Assembly (NCBI GenBank): GCA_938014335.1
Contig: CALLRP010000012.1
Coordinates: 53,818-117,817, forward strand
Direction: 5' to 3'
Length of the DNA: 64,000 nucleotides
From: an uncultured bacterium
GTDB taxonomy: Bacteria; Hydrogenedentota; Hydrogenedentia; Hydrogenedentales; Hydrogenedentaceae
In this document: one piece after another, positions 17,821 to 26,700 of the stretch
Position numbering within the stretch: the stretch's first letter is position 1
How the letters are laid out: the number at the start of each line of letters is the position of its first letter
Notes under the pieces: model-generated
Database searches by the model: none
Told to the model about the DNA's origin: nothing
The model's input: the letters and a program-made list of their open reading frames with translations, nothing else
Position numbers and translations under genes: made by a program

Positions 17821-18441
17821 GTGAGTATTATTACAAAATCTTTTATCCGCAGGGCTGACCGCGATGATCTGGATACATTAATCCGCTGGATGGAAGATGA
17901 AGATTTCCAATATTTTTTATACGGCGACCCTACTCGTTCCCCACGAACCATCCGTGAGCAGATTATTGGCTTTCTGAGCAAAAATACAGGGAGTCCTATC
18001 CCTTCCGGTGTTTATTTTATTGTAGATTCTCCTGATGGCCCCTTAGGAATGATTTCCCTGCAAAACATCAGTTGGCGGAATCGTTCCTGTAATCTTGATG
18101 TATATATTGCCCCTGAACATCGTAATCATCTTACTACGGGGATAAATGTCCTGCGTGCATTAGAATATGCTTTTGATGAACTGAATTTACATCGGGTAAC
18201 TTCCATTATATATGCTTTTAACAAGCCTTCATGGAAACTATTAGAATTTATCGGTGCACAACGGGAACTTACCTTGAAAGACCATATTACCCGAGATGGA
18301 GTCTGGCATGATGTCTATGTTTATGGCTTGTTAAAACATGAATTTGATGTCTGGTGCGAGAAAAATACGGAACATACTCGCGAAATCACTTTGCAGAAAA
18401 TGATAGAGAATATCAAGAACTATCTGGAGAAGTCTTCGTGA
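17821..18441 (+). CDS. GNAT acetyltransferase 2 (RimJ/RimL-like)
   Basis: 206 residues starting from GTG, with AAGAAGG 9 bases upstream. RRADRDDLDTLIRWM at the start, LGMISLQNISW mid-way and DVYIAPEHRNHLTTGINVLRAL as acetyl-CoA block, then NKPSWKLLEFIGAQRE, follow the RimJ/RimL-type GNAT order. Such enzymes acetylate protein N-termini or amines. The gene ends GTGA, overlapping the protease gene that follows, so the products are made together. The tandem short peptides are plausible substrates, but this is not shown by sequence. Confidence 0.8.
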   Translation: MSIITKSFIRRADRDDLDTLIRWMEDEDFQYFLYGDPTRSPRTIREQIIGFLSKNTGSPIPSGVYFIVDSPDGPLGMISLQNISWRNRSCNLDVYIAPEHRNHLTTGINVLRALEYAFDELNLHRVTSIIYAFNKPSWKLLEFIGAQRELTLKDHITRDGVWHDVYVYGLLKHEFDVWCEKNTEHTREITLQKMIENIKNYLEKSS

Positions 18442-19136
18442 GTATTCAAATACTTCTCATTAGTTTCTTCTCCATTTATTTTTTATTGGAGTTATTTCAG
18501 AATTTTCTCCAAACAAAAAAAATAACTCCACTCATAAAAATCTTTCAATCTATTTTGTTGGTCTGTGCAATTATCTATTTACTGGTACAACAGGTCCTTC
18601 CGCGAAATTTTTTCTCTATACCGGGCTGGATTGCAGGGTTATTAATAGGGCATGTCTTATATACACTGGGATTTTTTATCACAGTAGGTTTTAATCCTAT
18701 TGTCAAAAAACAATTCTTGTCTTTTTACCAGTTACTTCGTTTTTGTTTTCTATCACCTGTGATATTGGGTAGAACTTTAATCATAGCCCTCACGGAGGAA
18801 ATTATTTATCGTGCTACTATCCAGTCTGTTTTGTTAGAAATTATAAAAAATGTTCCCATTACCATTTTGATAGTAGCTATTTCTTTTACCTTAGTCCACG
18901 AGCATATCTTTCAAAACCAACTACGCCAAAATATCGAATTTTTGCTATTCTCTATATTTATATCTGTTCTTTATCTTATCACAAATGACTTAGGTTTCGT
19001 AACCCTTCTTCATTTTATTCGTAATATGGAAAGCAACTATCTTGAATACCAGGAAAAATTGCAGGAAATAAACGACCCTGAAACATGCCTGGATGAACTG
19101 GAAAAAACACTGTTTCCAACAGGCGGAGTTTTGTAA
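18438..19136 (+). CDS. CPBP-family membrane protease (CAAX/bacteriocin-processing type)
   Basis: 232 residues with about seven hydrophobic helices. The GTG start at 18438 overlaps the preceding stop (GTGA) and has GGAGA upstream; an earlier in-frame ATG at 18354 lies deep inside the acetyltransferase gene. The CPBP motifs are present: EEIIYR (EExxxR), FTLVHEH (FxxxH) and LLHFIRN (HxxxN/B). These form a di-metal or glutamate-activated intramembrane protease. Relatives process or give immunity to bacteriocin-like peptides, which fits this cassette. Ends TAATG into the ABC ATPase. Confidence 0.85.
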   Translation: MSIQILLISFFSIYFLLELFQNFLQTKKITPLIKIFQSILLVCAIIYLLVQQVLPRNFFSIPGWIAGLLIGHVLYTLGFFITVGFNPIVKKQFLSFYQLLRFCFLSPVILGRTLIIALTEEIIYRATIQSVLLEIIKNVPITILIVAISFTLVHEHIFQNQLRQNIEFLLFSIFISVLYLITNDLGFVTLLHFIRNMESNYLEYQEKLQEINDPETCLDELEKTLFPTGGVL

Positions 19137-20215
19137 TGTATAGAAAAGAAATGAACGAGGATATACAAAAATATACCGTTTATCTGGATAAAGTATCGAA
19201 AACTTTTCATACCTCTCACTTTTTATATAAAGATGAAGAAACAGGTAAAAGAAGTTTCATAAAGAAGAAAGAAGCCTGCGCCGCAGATAAAATTACCTTC
19301 GGTATTATGCCGGGTGAAATTATGGGCTTATTAGGACCTAATGGTGCCGGAAAAACAACCACAGTGAAAATGATTTCTGGCCTGGTCAAGCCGGACAGTG
19401 GAACAGTATATGTAGATGGGATGAATGTAGAGAAAAAACGCAAACAAATCCTCTCTCGGATTGGCGTTGTATTGGAGGGAACTCGAACAAGTATCTGGCC
19501 TCTTACACCTCTTGAAAACTTATATTATTACGGTAACCTGAGAAATATCCGTGGAAAAGTGCTTAAGGAAAGAGCCAGGCAATTAATCGATTTTATCGGA
19601 TTAAATGATAAGAAAGATGTGGAAGTCCGTAAACTTTCGCGGGGACAAAAACAGAAATTAGCAATATGTATTGCTCTCATTGCAGACCCGAAAATTATCC
19701 TGCTGGATGAACCTACCACAGGGTTGGATGTGCAAAGCAGTCGCTCGATTAAGGATAAAATTCTTGAACTCACACGGAAACATGGCCGTTCTGTACTGGT
19801 TACCACGCATGATATGCATGTTGCACAGGAATTATGTGACCGTATAGGGATTATTAACAAAGGTAAACTTATTACCTGTAAACCCACTTCCGAACTGCTG
19901 GAACTCTTTTCCAAGCAAATCTTTTCCCTCCGTTTGGACCGCAATTTAGTAGATGGGGATCTGGATTCCCTTGCCCCACAGGTTACGCTGTTGCAAACAG
20001 ACTTGACCGCAGAAGGACCAACGATTACAGTGCAGGTCCCGGAGCCATATAGGGAGCGTTCCGAGGCTTTATATTCATTGTTAGAAACACTACGCAAAAA
20101 GAAATACCAGCTTCGTTCGATACAACAAAAACAAGTAAATCTGGAATATGTTTTCTTACAACTCACAGGTGAAAAACCTGTGTTTGACGAAATGAATTCA
20201 CAGGAACAGGAATGA
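19136..20215 (+). CDS. ABC exporter ATPase (DrrA/NatA type)
   Basis: 359 residues. Walker A GPNGAGKTT with Lys73, the signature LSRGQKQK, Walker B KIILLDEP, and a D-loop and switch His further on are complete, so it should hydrolyse ATP. The C-terminal about 90 residues are the extension found in DrrA/NatA-like drug or peptide exporters. It overlaps both neighbours (TAATG before, ATGA after). Together with the permease it likely exports the cassette peptides or their products. Confidence 0.92.
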   Translation: MYRKEMNEDIQKYTVYLDKVSKTFHTSHFLYKDEETGKRSFIKKKEACAADKITFGIMPGEIMGLLGPNGAGKTTTVKMISGLVKPDSGTVYVDGMNVEKKRKQILSRIGVVLEGTRTSIWPLTPLENLYYYGNLRNIRGKVLKERARQLIDFIGLNDKKDVEVRKLSRGQKQKLAICIALIADPKIILLDEPTTGLDVQSSRSIKDKILELTRKHGRSVLVTTHDMHVAQELCDRIGIINKGKLITCKPTSELLELFSKQIFSLRLDRNLVDGDLDSLAPQVTLLQTDLTAEGPTITVQVPEPYRERSEALYSLLETLRKKKYQLRSIQQKQVNLEYVFLQLTGEKPVFDEMNSQEQE

Positions 20216-21060
20216 ATACTATGCTCGGTTTTCTACTCATAATGAAAGCGGAAATTATACGCGGGTGGATTATCACCCGCCGATATTGGTTCCGCACATT
20301 AACAGGGCTCATTATCGGCTATGGAATGTTAATGATACTCATTGCGGGTTTCTTCTATAGCCAGCCTGCAATTGAAAAGGGAATAAATCAATTAGATGAC
20401 CCGACCCGAGCCACGAATTATATTTTAGGATTTATTATTGGCTTATTTGCCTTTGGCGTTATTGGTATGTTTACACAGGGTATTCAGGGTATGGCACAAA
20501 CGGGAGTATTGGAACAACTCTGTATGAGCCCTTATGGCTTGGTAACCAATTTCCTTGCCCGTGCGGTCGTAGCTTCAGTAACGACCATTTTTTATTCGGC
20601 TCTGATGGTCTATTTCGTTGTTATAAGTGTTGGAGGAAAGCTTTACTTTGACCCTCTTCCTGTTATTGTTTTGCTGACCCTTTCTTTTATCAACCTATTA
20701 GGATTTGGTTTTATGGTCGGTGGATTAGTCCTTGTCTTTAAGCAAGTAGGACAACTTACCATAATTGTCCGAATGGCTCTGTTTGCATTAGCCATATTTG
20801 CACGCGAAGAATTTTTACAGCAGGGCTGGCTGGTATCTGCACTTATGCATGCCTTACCTATTACGGATGCTTCTATCTGCTTAAAGTATGTCCTCGTAAA
20901 AGGACAAATTTCCGAGACAGGACAATTCATGTCTGTCTTTCTACATCCATGCTTTTATTGGCTTTGTGCCAGTTGTCTTATCTGGACATTTATCGGTATT
21001 TCCCTGTTCAAGATAATGGAAAATTACAGCCGATATAAAGGAACACTGGGAATTTATTAA
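20212..21060 (+). CDS. ABC-2 type exporter permease
   Basis: 282 residues with six predicted membrane helices in the ABC-2 (DrrB/NodJ) layout: a basic amphipathic N-terminus, helices at about 24-46, 68-90, 105-135, 145-165, 170-195 and 235-260. It pairs with the ATPase whose stop it overlaps (ATGA). The stop overlaps the next start as TAATG. The substrate is unknown; the peptides upstream are the obvious candidates. Confidence 0.9.
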   Translation: MNTMLGFLLIMKAEIIRGWIITRRYWFRTLTGLIIGYGMLMILIAGFFYSQPAIEKGINQLDDPTRATNYILGFIIGLFAFGVIGMFTQGIQGMAQTGVLEQLCMSPYGLVTNFLARAVVASVTTIFYSALMVYFVVISVGGKLYFDPLPVIVLLTLSFINLLGFGFMVGGLVLVFKQVGQLTIIVRMALFALAIFAREEFLQQGWLVSALMHALPITDASICLKYVLVKGQISETGQFMSVFLHPCFYWLCASCLIWTFIGISLFKIMENYSRYKGTLGIY

Positions 21061-22901
21061 TGAGCAAAATACGACCCATACATACTTTTGAACGATACGG
21101 GAAATTTTTTGCGGTAGATATACAAGATACTTTTTGTTTTGAATGCGATAGGATCACCAGCGAGGTCCTGCAATACTATCCCGAGAACACACAAAATAAA
21201 ATTGTGCAAGTTCTGTCCGAAAAATATTCCGAGCAAGAACTGCTTGAAGTTGTAAATGAACTCGAATACCTGCGTTCCATTGGGTCCATCTTAAAACATA
21301 AGAAAATTGAAACATGGGCTCAGTCACTAATGCAAAACACATATCTCAATACCCTCTCTTTCCTTTTTACCCAGAAAAACGTGTCCAAAATCGAAAATAT
21401 AATCTCTCGAACTTTGCTTTGTGCTTTACCTTATGTGCAGGCAAATCAAAAGTTCCAAATAAATCTCTGGTTTAACGAAGAGAGAGAAGTTTTTCAAGAA
21501 GATATAAGAAGTATTATAAAAACGCTTCTTGAAAAAATCCCTGTCCAAGAAAAAAGTCTTCAAATAAATTTGTATCTACTTCTTCCAGCCCTTCTCAAAA
21601 ATAAACTCAAAATAAATGAGGACGGAGAACTCTTTCTCGTTTTTTCAAAGATAAATTCGGAAGTAATTAAGCAAATCGAAGACATTCTCAAAACGGAATT
21701 CCAAAATCTGTTAAACAATCCGAAAGCATATATCCTTTACTTTCCTACTAAAGTCCCTTTCAATTCTGTGATTGAAAGACTTTTAAATTATGGTGTAAAG
21801 AAAATAATACTTGACCCATTTGCCCCCCTCGTATTAAGTTCTGACACCCGAATAGATATGCTCTTTCAGGAATTGCTCTATCTGACTAAGAATTATACAC
21901 AGCAATTTAAAAAGGGAAACCGATATATTTTAGAGCCTATCATGCAATTATTCTTGAATATCCAAAACGGTAACCCTATCAAGCGCCAAGACCCTGCCGG
22001 AGCCCAGGAATGGTTGATAACACCCGAAGGAGATGTCTACGGGGGATATTTATATTACAAGAAAAAAATTTGTAAAATGGGAAATATCATCAAAGATGAA
22101 ATCCCATTGAAAGAAGCGGAGGGAGTATATCGTTTGGGTGTTAATACCATGCCTGCATGTATTAACTGCTGGGCTCAAAACTTCTGCGGTGGAGGACATG
22201 GGGCACTTCATCACCGATTCACAGGAAAAGTAAGCGAACCTTCTACGGACTGGTGCGATGCTCAACGACAATGGATTGAGGAAATCATTGTTCAATATCA
22301 AGAATTAAATAATGTCGGTATTGCCCTTTCGGCAGAATTGCCCATAACATCAGATATACAAATACCTGGACGCATAACGGTTCTGAAACATATCTTCCGA
22401 AGTTTCTTTAAAGAGTATATTTCTATCCGACCTTTACGACCACAAGATGAAGAATGGCTTGCAAAATGGGAAACCTGGAATGGTAATATTTACTTCACCC
22501 TTAAAAACGAGAACATTTTGACCACCACCCATCATGAAAAAGAACAAGAGATACTAAATACGACGAAAAATTATGAAGAATGGGCTATTGTGGATAAGAA
22601 AGCCAGACCGCGTGGACTGTTAAGAATACAACCCCATACTATTCCAAACCTCTCCGTGATATATATATACTTCCATAATCCGGATGACTACTTGAATAAG
22701 GATATACAAAATAATTTCCAAAGTTTATTTAATCAGATAAAAACTCGGTTCCCTCAAAATCGCTGGCTTATATTGACACTTCCCGAAGATGTGAATCTTA
22801 TATCATTCATAGAAAAACTCCAATTCCAAAAGGCAGGCATTTTGCGCGATGCTCTTTTCCTGCATAATCAGTACCATCCCATTAATGTTTATATCGCCTG
22901 A
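21060..22901 (+). CDS. RRE/PqqD-like + degenerate radical SAM + SPASM + GNAT fusion
   Basis: 613 residues. Residues 1-85 resemble a PqqD-like/RRE peptide-binding domain (FFAVDIQDTFCFECDRITSEVL, then a helix pair to LRSIGSI). Residues about 95-300 have the strand-helix order of a radical SAM barrel, but the CxxxCxxC loop is absent: 97-115 has no Cys, and the usual GGEP stretch reads FNEER (138-142). A SPASM-like cluster remains: Cys338, 367, 370, 376, 399, with CGGGH in place of CGGGC. From about 446 (ISIRPLRPQDEEWLAKW) a GNAT domain follows. Probably a peptide-binding scaffold or acyltransferase derived from a radical SAM maturase. Last gene of the overlapped operon. Confidence 0.8.
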   Translation: MSKIRPIHTFERYGKFFAVDIQDTFCFECDRITSEVLQYYPENTQNKIVQVLSEKYSEQELLEVVNELEYLRSIGSILKHKKIETWAQSLMQNTYLNTLSFLFTQKNVSKIENIISRTLLCALPYVQANQKFQINLWFNEEREVFQEDIRSIIKTLLEKIPVQEKSLQINLYLLLPALLKNKLKINEDGELFLVFSKINSEVIKQIEDILKTEFQNLLNNPKAYILYFPTKVPFNSVIERLLNYGVKKIILDPFAPLVLSSDTRIDMLFQELLYLTKNYTQQFKKGNRYILEPIMQLFLNIQNGNPIKRQDPAGAQEWLITPEGDVYGGYLYYKKKICKMGNIIKDEIPLKEAEGVYRLGVNTMPACINCWAQNFCGGGHGALHHRFTGKVSEPSTDWCDAQRQWIEEIIVQYQELNNVGIALSAELPITSDIQIPGRITVLKHIFRSFFKEYISIRPLRPQDEEWLAKWETWNGNIYFTLKNENILTTTHHEKEQEILNTTKNYEEWAIVDKKARPRGLLRIQPHTIPNLSVIYIYFHNPDDYLNKDIQNNFQSLFNQIKTRFPQNRWLILTLPEDVNLISFIEKLQFQKAGILRDALFLHNQYHPINVYIA

Positions 22902-23117
22902 ATAATTCAAAGTAAGTCACAGGTATTCCAGCGATAAGAAAGTTAGGATATGTATTCTCCTGTTTATGTATGCTCAGGCGAAAAATTTGCAAACTTATCT
23001 GTATAAGCCCTCGACTGGAATCAAATATTTAATCAATACCTAAATGAATATATTCAAATATCTCTTTGTTTGTTTGCTATATGAAAAATATATATTATTA
23101 ATTCATTTATTCTGAAA
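22902..23117. other. Intergenic region between cassette and DUF2703 gene
   Basis: 216 AT-rich bases between convergent genes. I see no clear terminator hairpin and no gene. Confidence 0.4.
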
Positions 23118-23510
23118 TTATGTGAAAGAAATTGCTGTTAAACCTGCTTTAATGATAAGTTCAGCAGGGATATATTCATAAATATCCTTACCATTAATAA
23201 TAATAGTTCGGCAGTCATTAGGTCCACAGACACTACAACATGGACTTTTCCCCGTCTTTGCTTGAAGGTATTCCTCCAATAACCGTCCATTAATAAGAAT
23301 TCTGTTGGATTGAAGCGGATTTTTCTGAAACTGTTCGGGTGTAATATCCCGTTTCTCCAAAACCACCTCAATCCCTTTCGGCTTTAACATAGATTGCAAC
23401 TGAGAGATAGCCCTTTCTACCTCCTTCTCCGTATCCCCACACCTCGGACAAGTCTTCCCCTCCACCACCAACCTCTCCCACACAATTTTTAAGACATTGT
23501 TTTTTATCAT
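23118..23510 (-). CDS. DUF2703 thioredoxin-like, cysteine-rich protein
   Basis: 130 residues. An N-terminal CPRCGDTEKEVERAI looks like the redox or metal loop of a thioredoxin-like fold, followed by QSNRILINGRLLEEYL and a second cysteine group CCSVCGPNDCRT. This matches the DUF2703 pattern, a family often near metal or arsenic genes, although none is seen here. The role is unknown; thiol-disulfide or metal handling is inferred. It is a single minus-strand gene between two plus-strand units. Confidence 0.75.
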   Translation of the reverse strand: MIKNNVLKIVWERLVVEGKTCPRCGDTEKEVERAISQLQSMLKPKGIEVVLEKRDITPEQFQKNPLQSNRILINGRLLEEYLQAKTGKSPCCSVCGPNDCRTIIINGKDIYEYIPAELIIKAGLTAISFT

Positions 23511-23731
23511 TTACCTTCAAACTCAAATCTAATCAGTTATTAATAAGCATCAATATTATTATATTATTTGATAATTTGAAAATATATTAACAAAAATTCT
23601 ATGGTGACAAATAGTCGATAGTTACCTTAAATTATTCTTATTTTGACAAGGAACTAAAATCTTTGTTATTTTTTTAATACGAAAATCTTAGATATTCAAT
23701 ACCGACTTTTTAGAAAACTTTTTCAAGAAAA

Positions 23732-26700
23732 ATGGAATCTAAAACAGAACAAGAAAAGATAGTTCGATTAATTGATTATCTTCAACGTATATCAAAATTA
23801 AATTCAAAAGCAGTCTATGAAATTGATGAATATGAAAGAGTATTATGGCTATCTGAAATACCTAGAGAGGAAGGATGTTTTGTTCATATTTGGGAAAATG
23901 ATGAACCTAATCCAGAAGAGTGGATAGTAATTCAAGGAATTGATGAACCTGCTTGCCCTCTTGCTCCTGTAGAATGTGAAGGTTTTTACGATATCTCATC
24001 TCTTTTTGATAAAAATAACACTCCTGAACTGTATGAAGAAATAGTTTATTCATCATCTAATAACTTACCACATAAAGGAAATTTAGAGTATCTAAATAAA
24101 CCTATAAAAGTAAAATCCATAAAAAATTATTCTAAAATAGAAGATGCCTGGGATAAATACATAAAAGAAAAATGGATTCCGTGGAAGGAAAAACATAATA
24201 AATGGGAGAGAATCCATAAAATTTATATTTCTCTTTTTTCTATAAATCAAGAACAAATTCGAGTTGGAGAAGAATATGAATTAGTATTAGGAACAGGACT
24301 TATTACTTGGAAAACACCTTCCGGGAAAAATATACGACGCCATTTATTAGTGACAGATATTCAATTAGTATTTGAAGCAAATTTAAAAAAGTTTACTATA
24401 CAACCAAATCCCAATGGATGTAATTTCAGGGCTGAATTCGATATGTTCGATGATGAGGATTTTCCAGGAATAGAAAAAAAAATAGAAAAGTTAGTCAAAG
24501 AAGCGGATGACAATCCTTGGAATATGACTCAAAATGGAAAGATTTTTCGAAGTTTTATAAATTCTATTCATACTAAGGGGCAGTATTCTGAAACAATGAA
24601 ACCCACAGTAGTTGGAGAATATCCCACAAGTCCTAGAATTGAATTTGCCCCTGCAATAATATTAAGAAAACGGCCTAATAAAGGACATTTAAGTTGTTTA
24701 ATTAAAATTAAAGATATAGTCATAAAATCGATGAAAAATATCCCTGAGACTTTTATTGATTTATCTGAAATTAAGTTAAATAACACTTCATCTAAAAATG
24801 ATTTTGATTCTGTATCTAAGTTATTAGATGGGGAATTATTATTTCCTAAACCTGCGAATGAAGAACAACGATTGATTGTAGAAAAACTGAAAATTTCAAA
24901 TGGAGTTCTTATTCAAGGTCCCCCTGGAACAGGAAAATCACATACTATTGCGAATTTAATTTCTCATCTTTTAGCAAAAGGACAAAGAATACTTATCACG
25001 GCAAAATCACCTCGTGCATTAAAAGTGTTAGAAAGGCTTATTCCAAAAGACTTACTTTCATTATGTGTGTGTTTGTTGGGTGTAGGAAGTGAAGAGCGAA
25101 AATCTATGGAGTCAAGTATCAATGGAATTCTTAATAAGCTTGAAAACTGGAATGAATCTTTAGTAAGGCAACATATTAAACAGTCTGAAGAGACATTAAA
25201 ACAACTAAGAATGGAGCAAGTTCAAGTCAATAGTAAAATTAAGAATATTCGTGAATCTGAGACACGACAGCATTGTATTGTAAAGGATTTATATGTAGGG
25301 ACTGCGGCAAGAATAGCGGAACTTGTAAATGCTCAGAAAGAACAATTTGAGTGGTTTAAGGATGAAGTACAATATGGACAACCTTGTCCAATATCATCTA
25401 ATGACTTGTTTTTTATTATTGAAGGACTTAGAAAATACTCCTCTGAGAAAAGGAAAGAATTATCCCTTGTTATTTCGGAGAAAATAATCAAGAATATTGA
25501 TAATATTGAAATATTATTAAAGCAAGAAAAAGATCTTAATGAAGATGAAAATCGGCTAAAAATAGGGATAGATAATTCGGTAGTTGCTGAATTGAACAAA
25601 TGTAATCATTCCATTATTGAAGGAATTCTTGATTCGTTAGTTTCTTTACATATTAAGTATCAAAATATCATAAAATCTTCATATCCCTGGACAAGAATTG
25701 CAATAAAACATATATTAAATGGAAATTCAAACTACTGGAATAAACTTCTAAATAAAACTAAAAATATTATCAGGTCAGTTGAAAAGATTATTATATTTGC
25801 AGAGAATAATGAAGTATCATATCCAGAAGAAATAAATATAAATACACTTCTCGAAGATACCCGTTTTTTGATTGAATATGTTCATAGTGGGGGCAAGTTA
25901 AGGTTCTGGTTTTTCAAACCTAAAGCAATAAAAGAAAGACAATATATAACCAATTCTGTAAAAATTAATGGAAAATTATGTGATAATATAGAACAGTTAC
26001 AATTACTTAGTACGATTTTGACTATTCAAATACAGATTAGGAAGATAGGAGAAATTTGGGAACATATAGGACATAAAATAAAAGGACCTCTGAGTTTACA
26101 AATAGAAGAATTAAATTCAATATGTAATATTATTCAAGATATATTTTTGATAAAAAATTCTATAGAAGAAATACAAAATAAATATAAAGAATGTATATGG
26201 TTAAAAACACAGAATTGGCAAGAGATTGAAAGAATAATAACGCTAATTAATTCTTGTAAATATTCATTATTTTACGGAAGAAGAGATAAAGTACTTAAAG
26301 AATTAAAAGATATAGAGAATCAGATAACTTGCGATATTAACTACAATCACAATAACCACCCTCTTGTTAAGGAATTATTACAAAAAATTATCGAAAGAGA
26401 CTTAAAAGGGTTCTCAATTGTAGTAGAAAAAATTAATGCTTTTAAAAAAGAACAGGATGAATTCCAGAAATTAAATGATTGTTTGAAAAAGTTAAAAACT
26501 ACTTTTCCTAAATTATCTAATGATATCGAAAGTACATATTATCAAGAGTATTGGGATAAAAGGGTATTACAAATAAATGATGCATGGAATTATATGCAGG
26601 CTAAACTATGGGTAGAAAATTACACAAATAAAGATGATATCCCTTCTCTAACAAAACGCTATCAACAAATTGAGGAGAAAATTAATAGTACAATTGAAGA

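Noticed and set aside
18354..18437. Upstream ATG for the CPBP protease
   Set aside because: It lies deep in the preceding acetyltransferase gene; the GTG at 18438 gives a normal GTGA overlap and a membrane-helix start.
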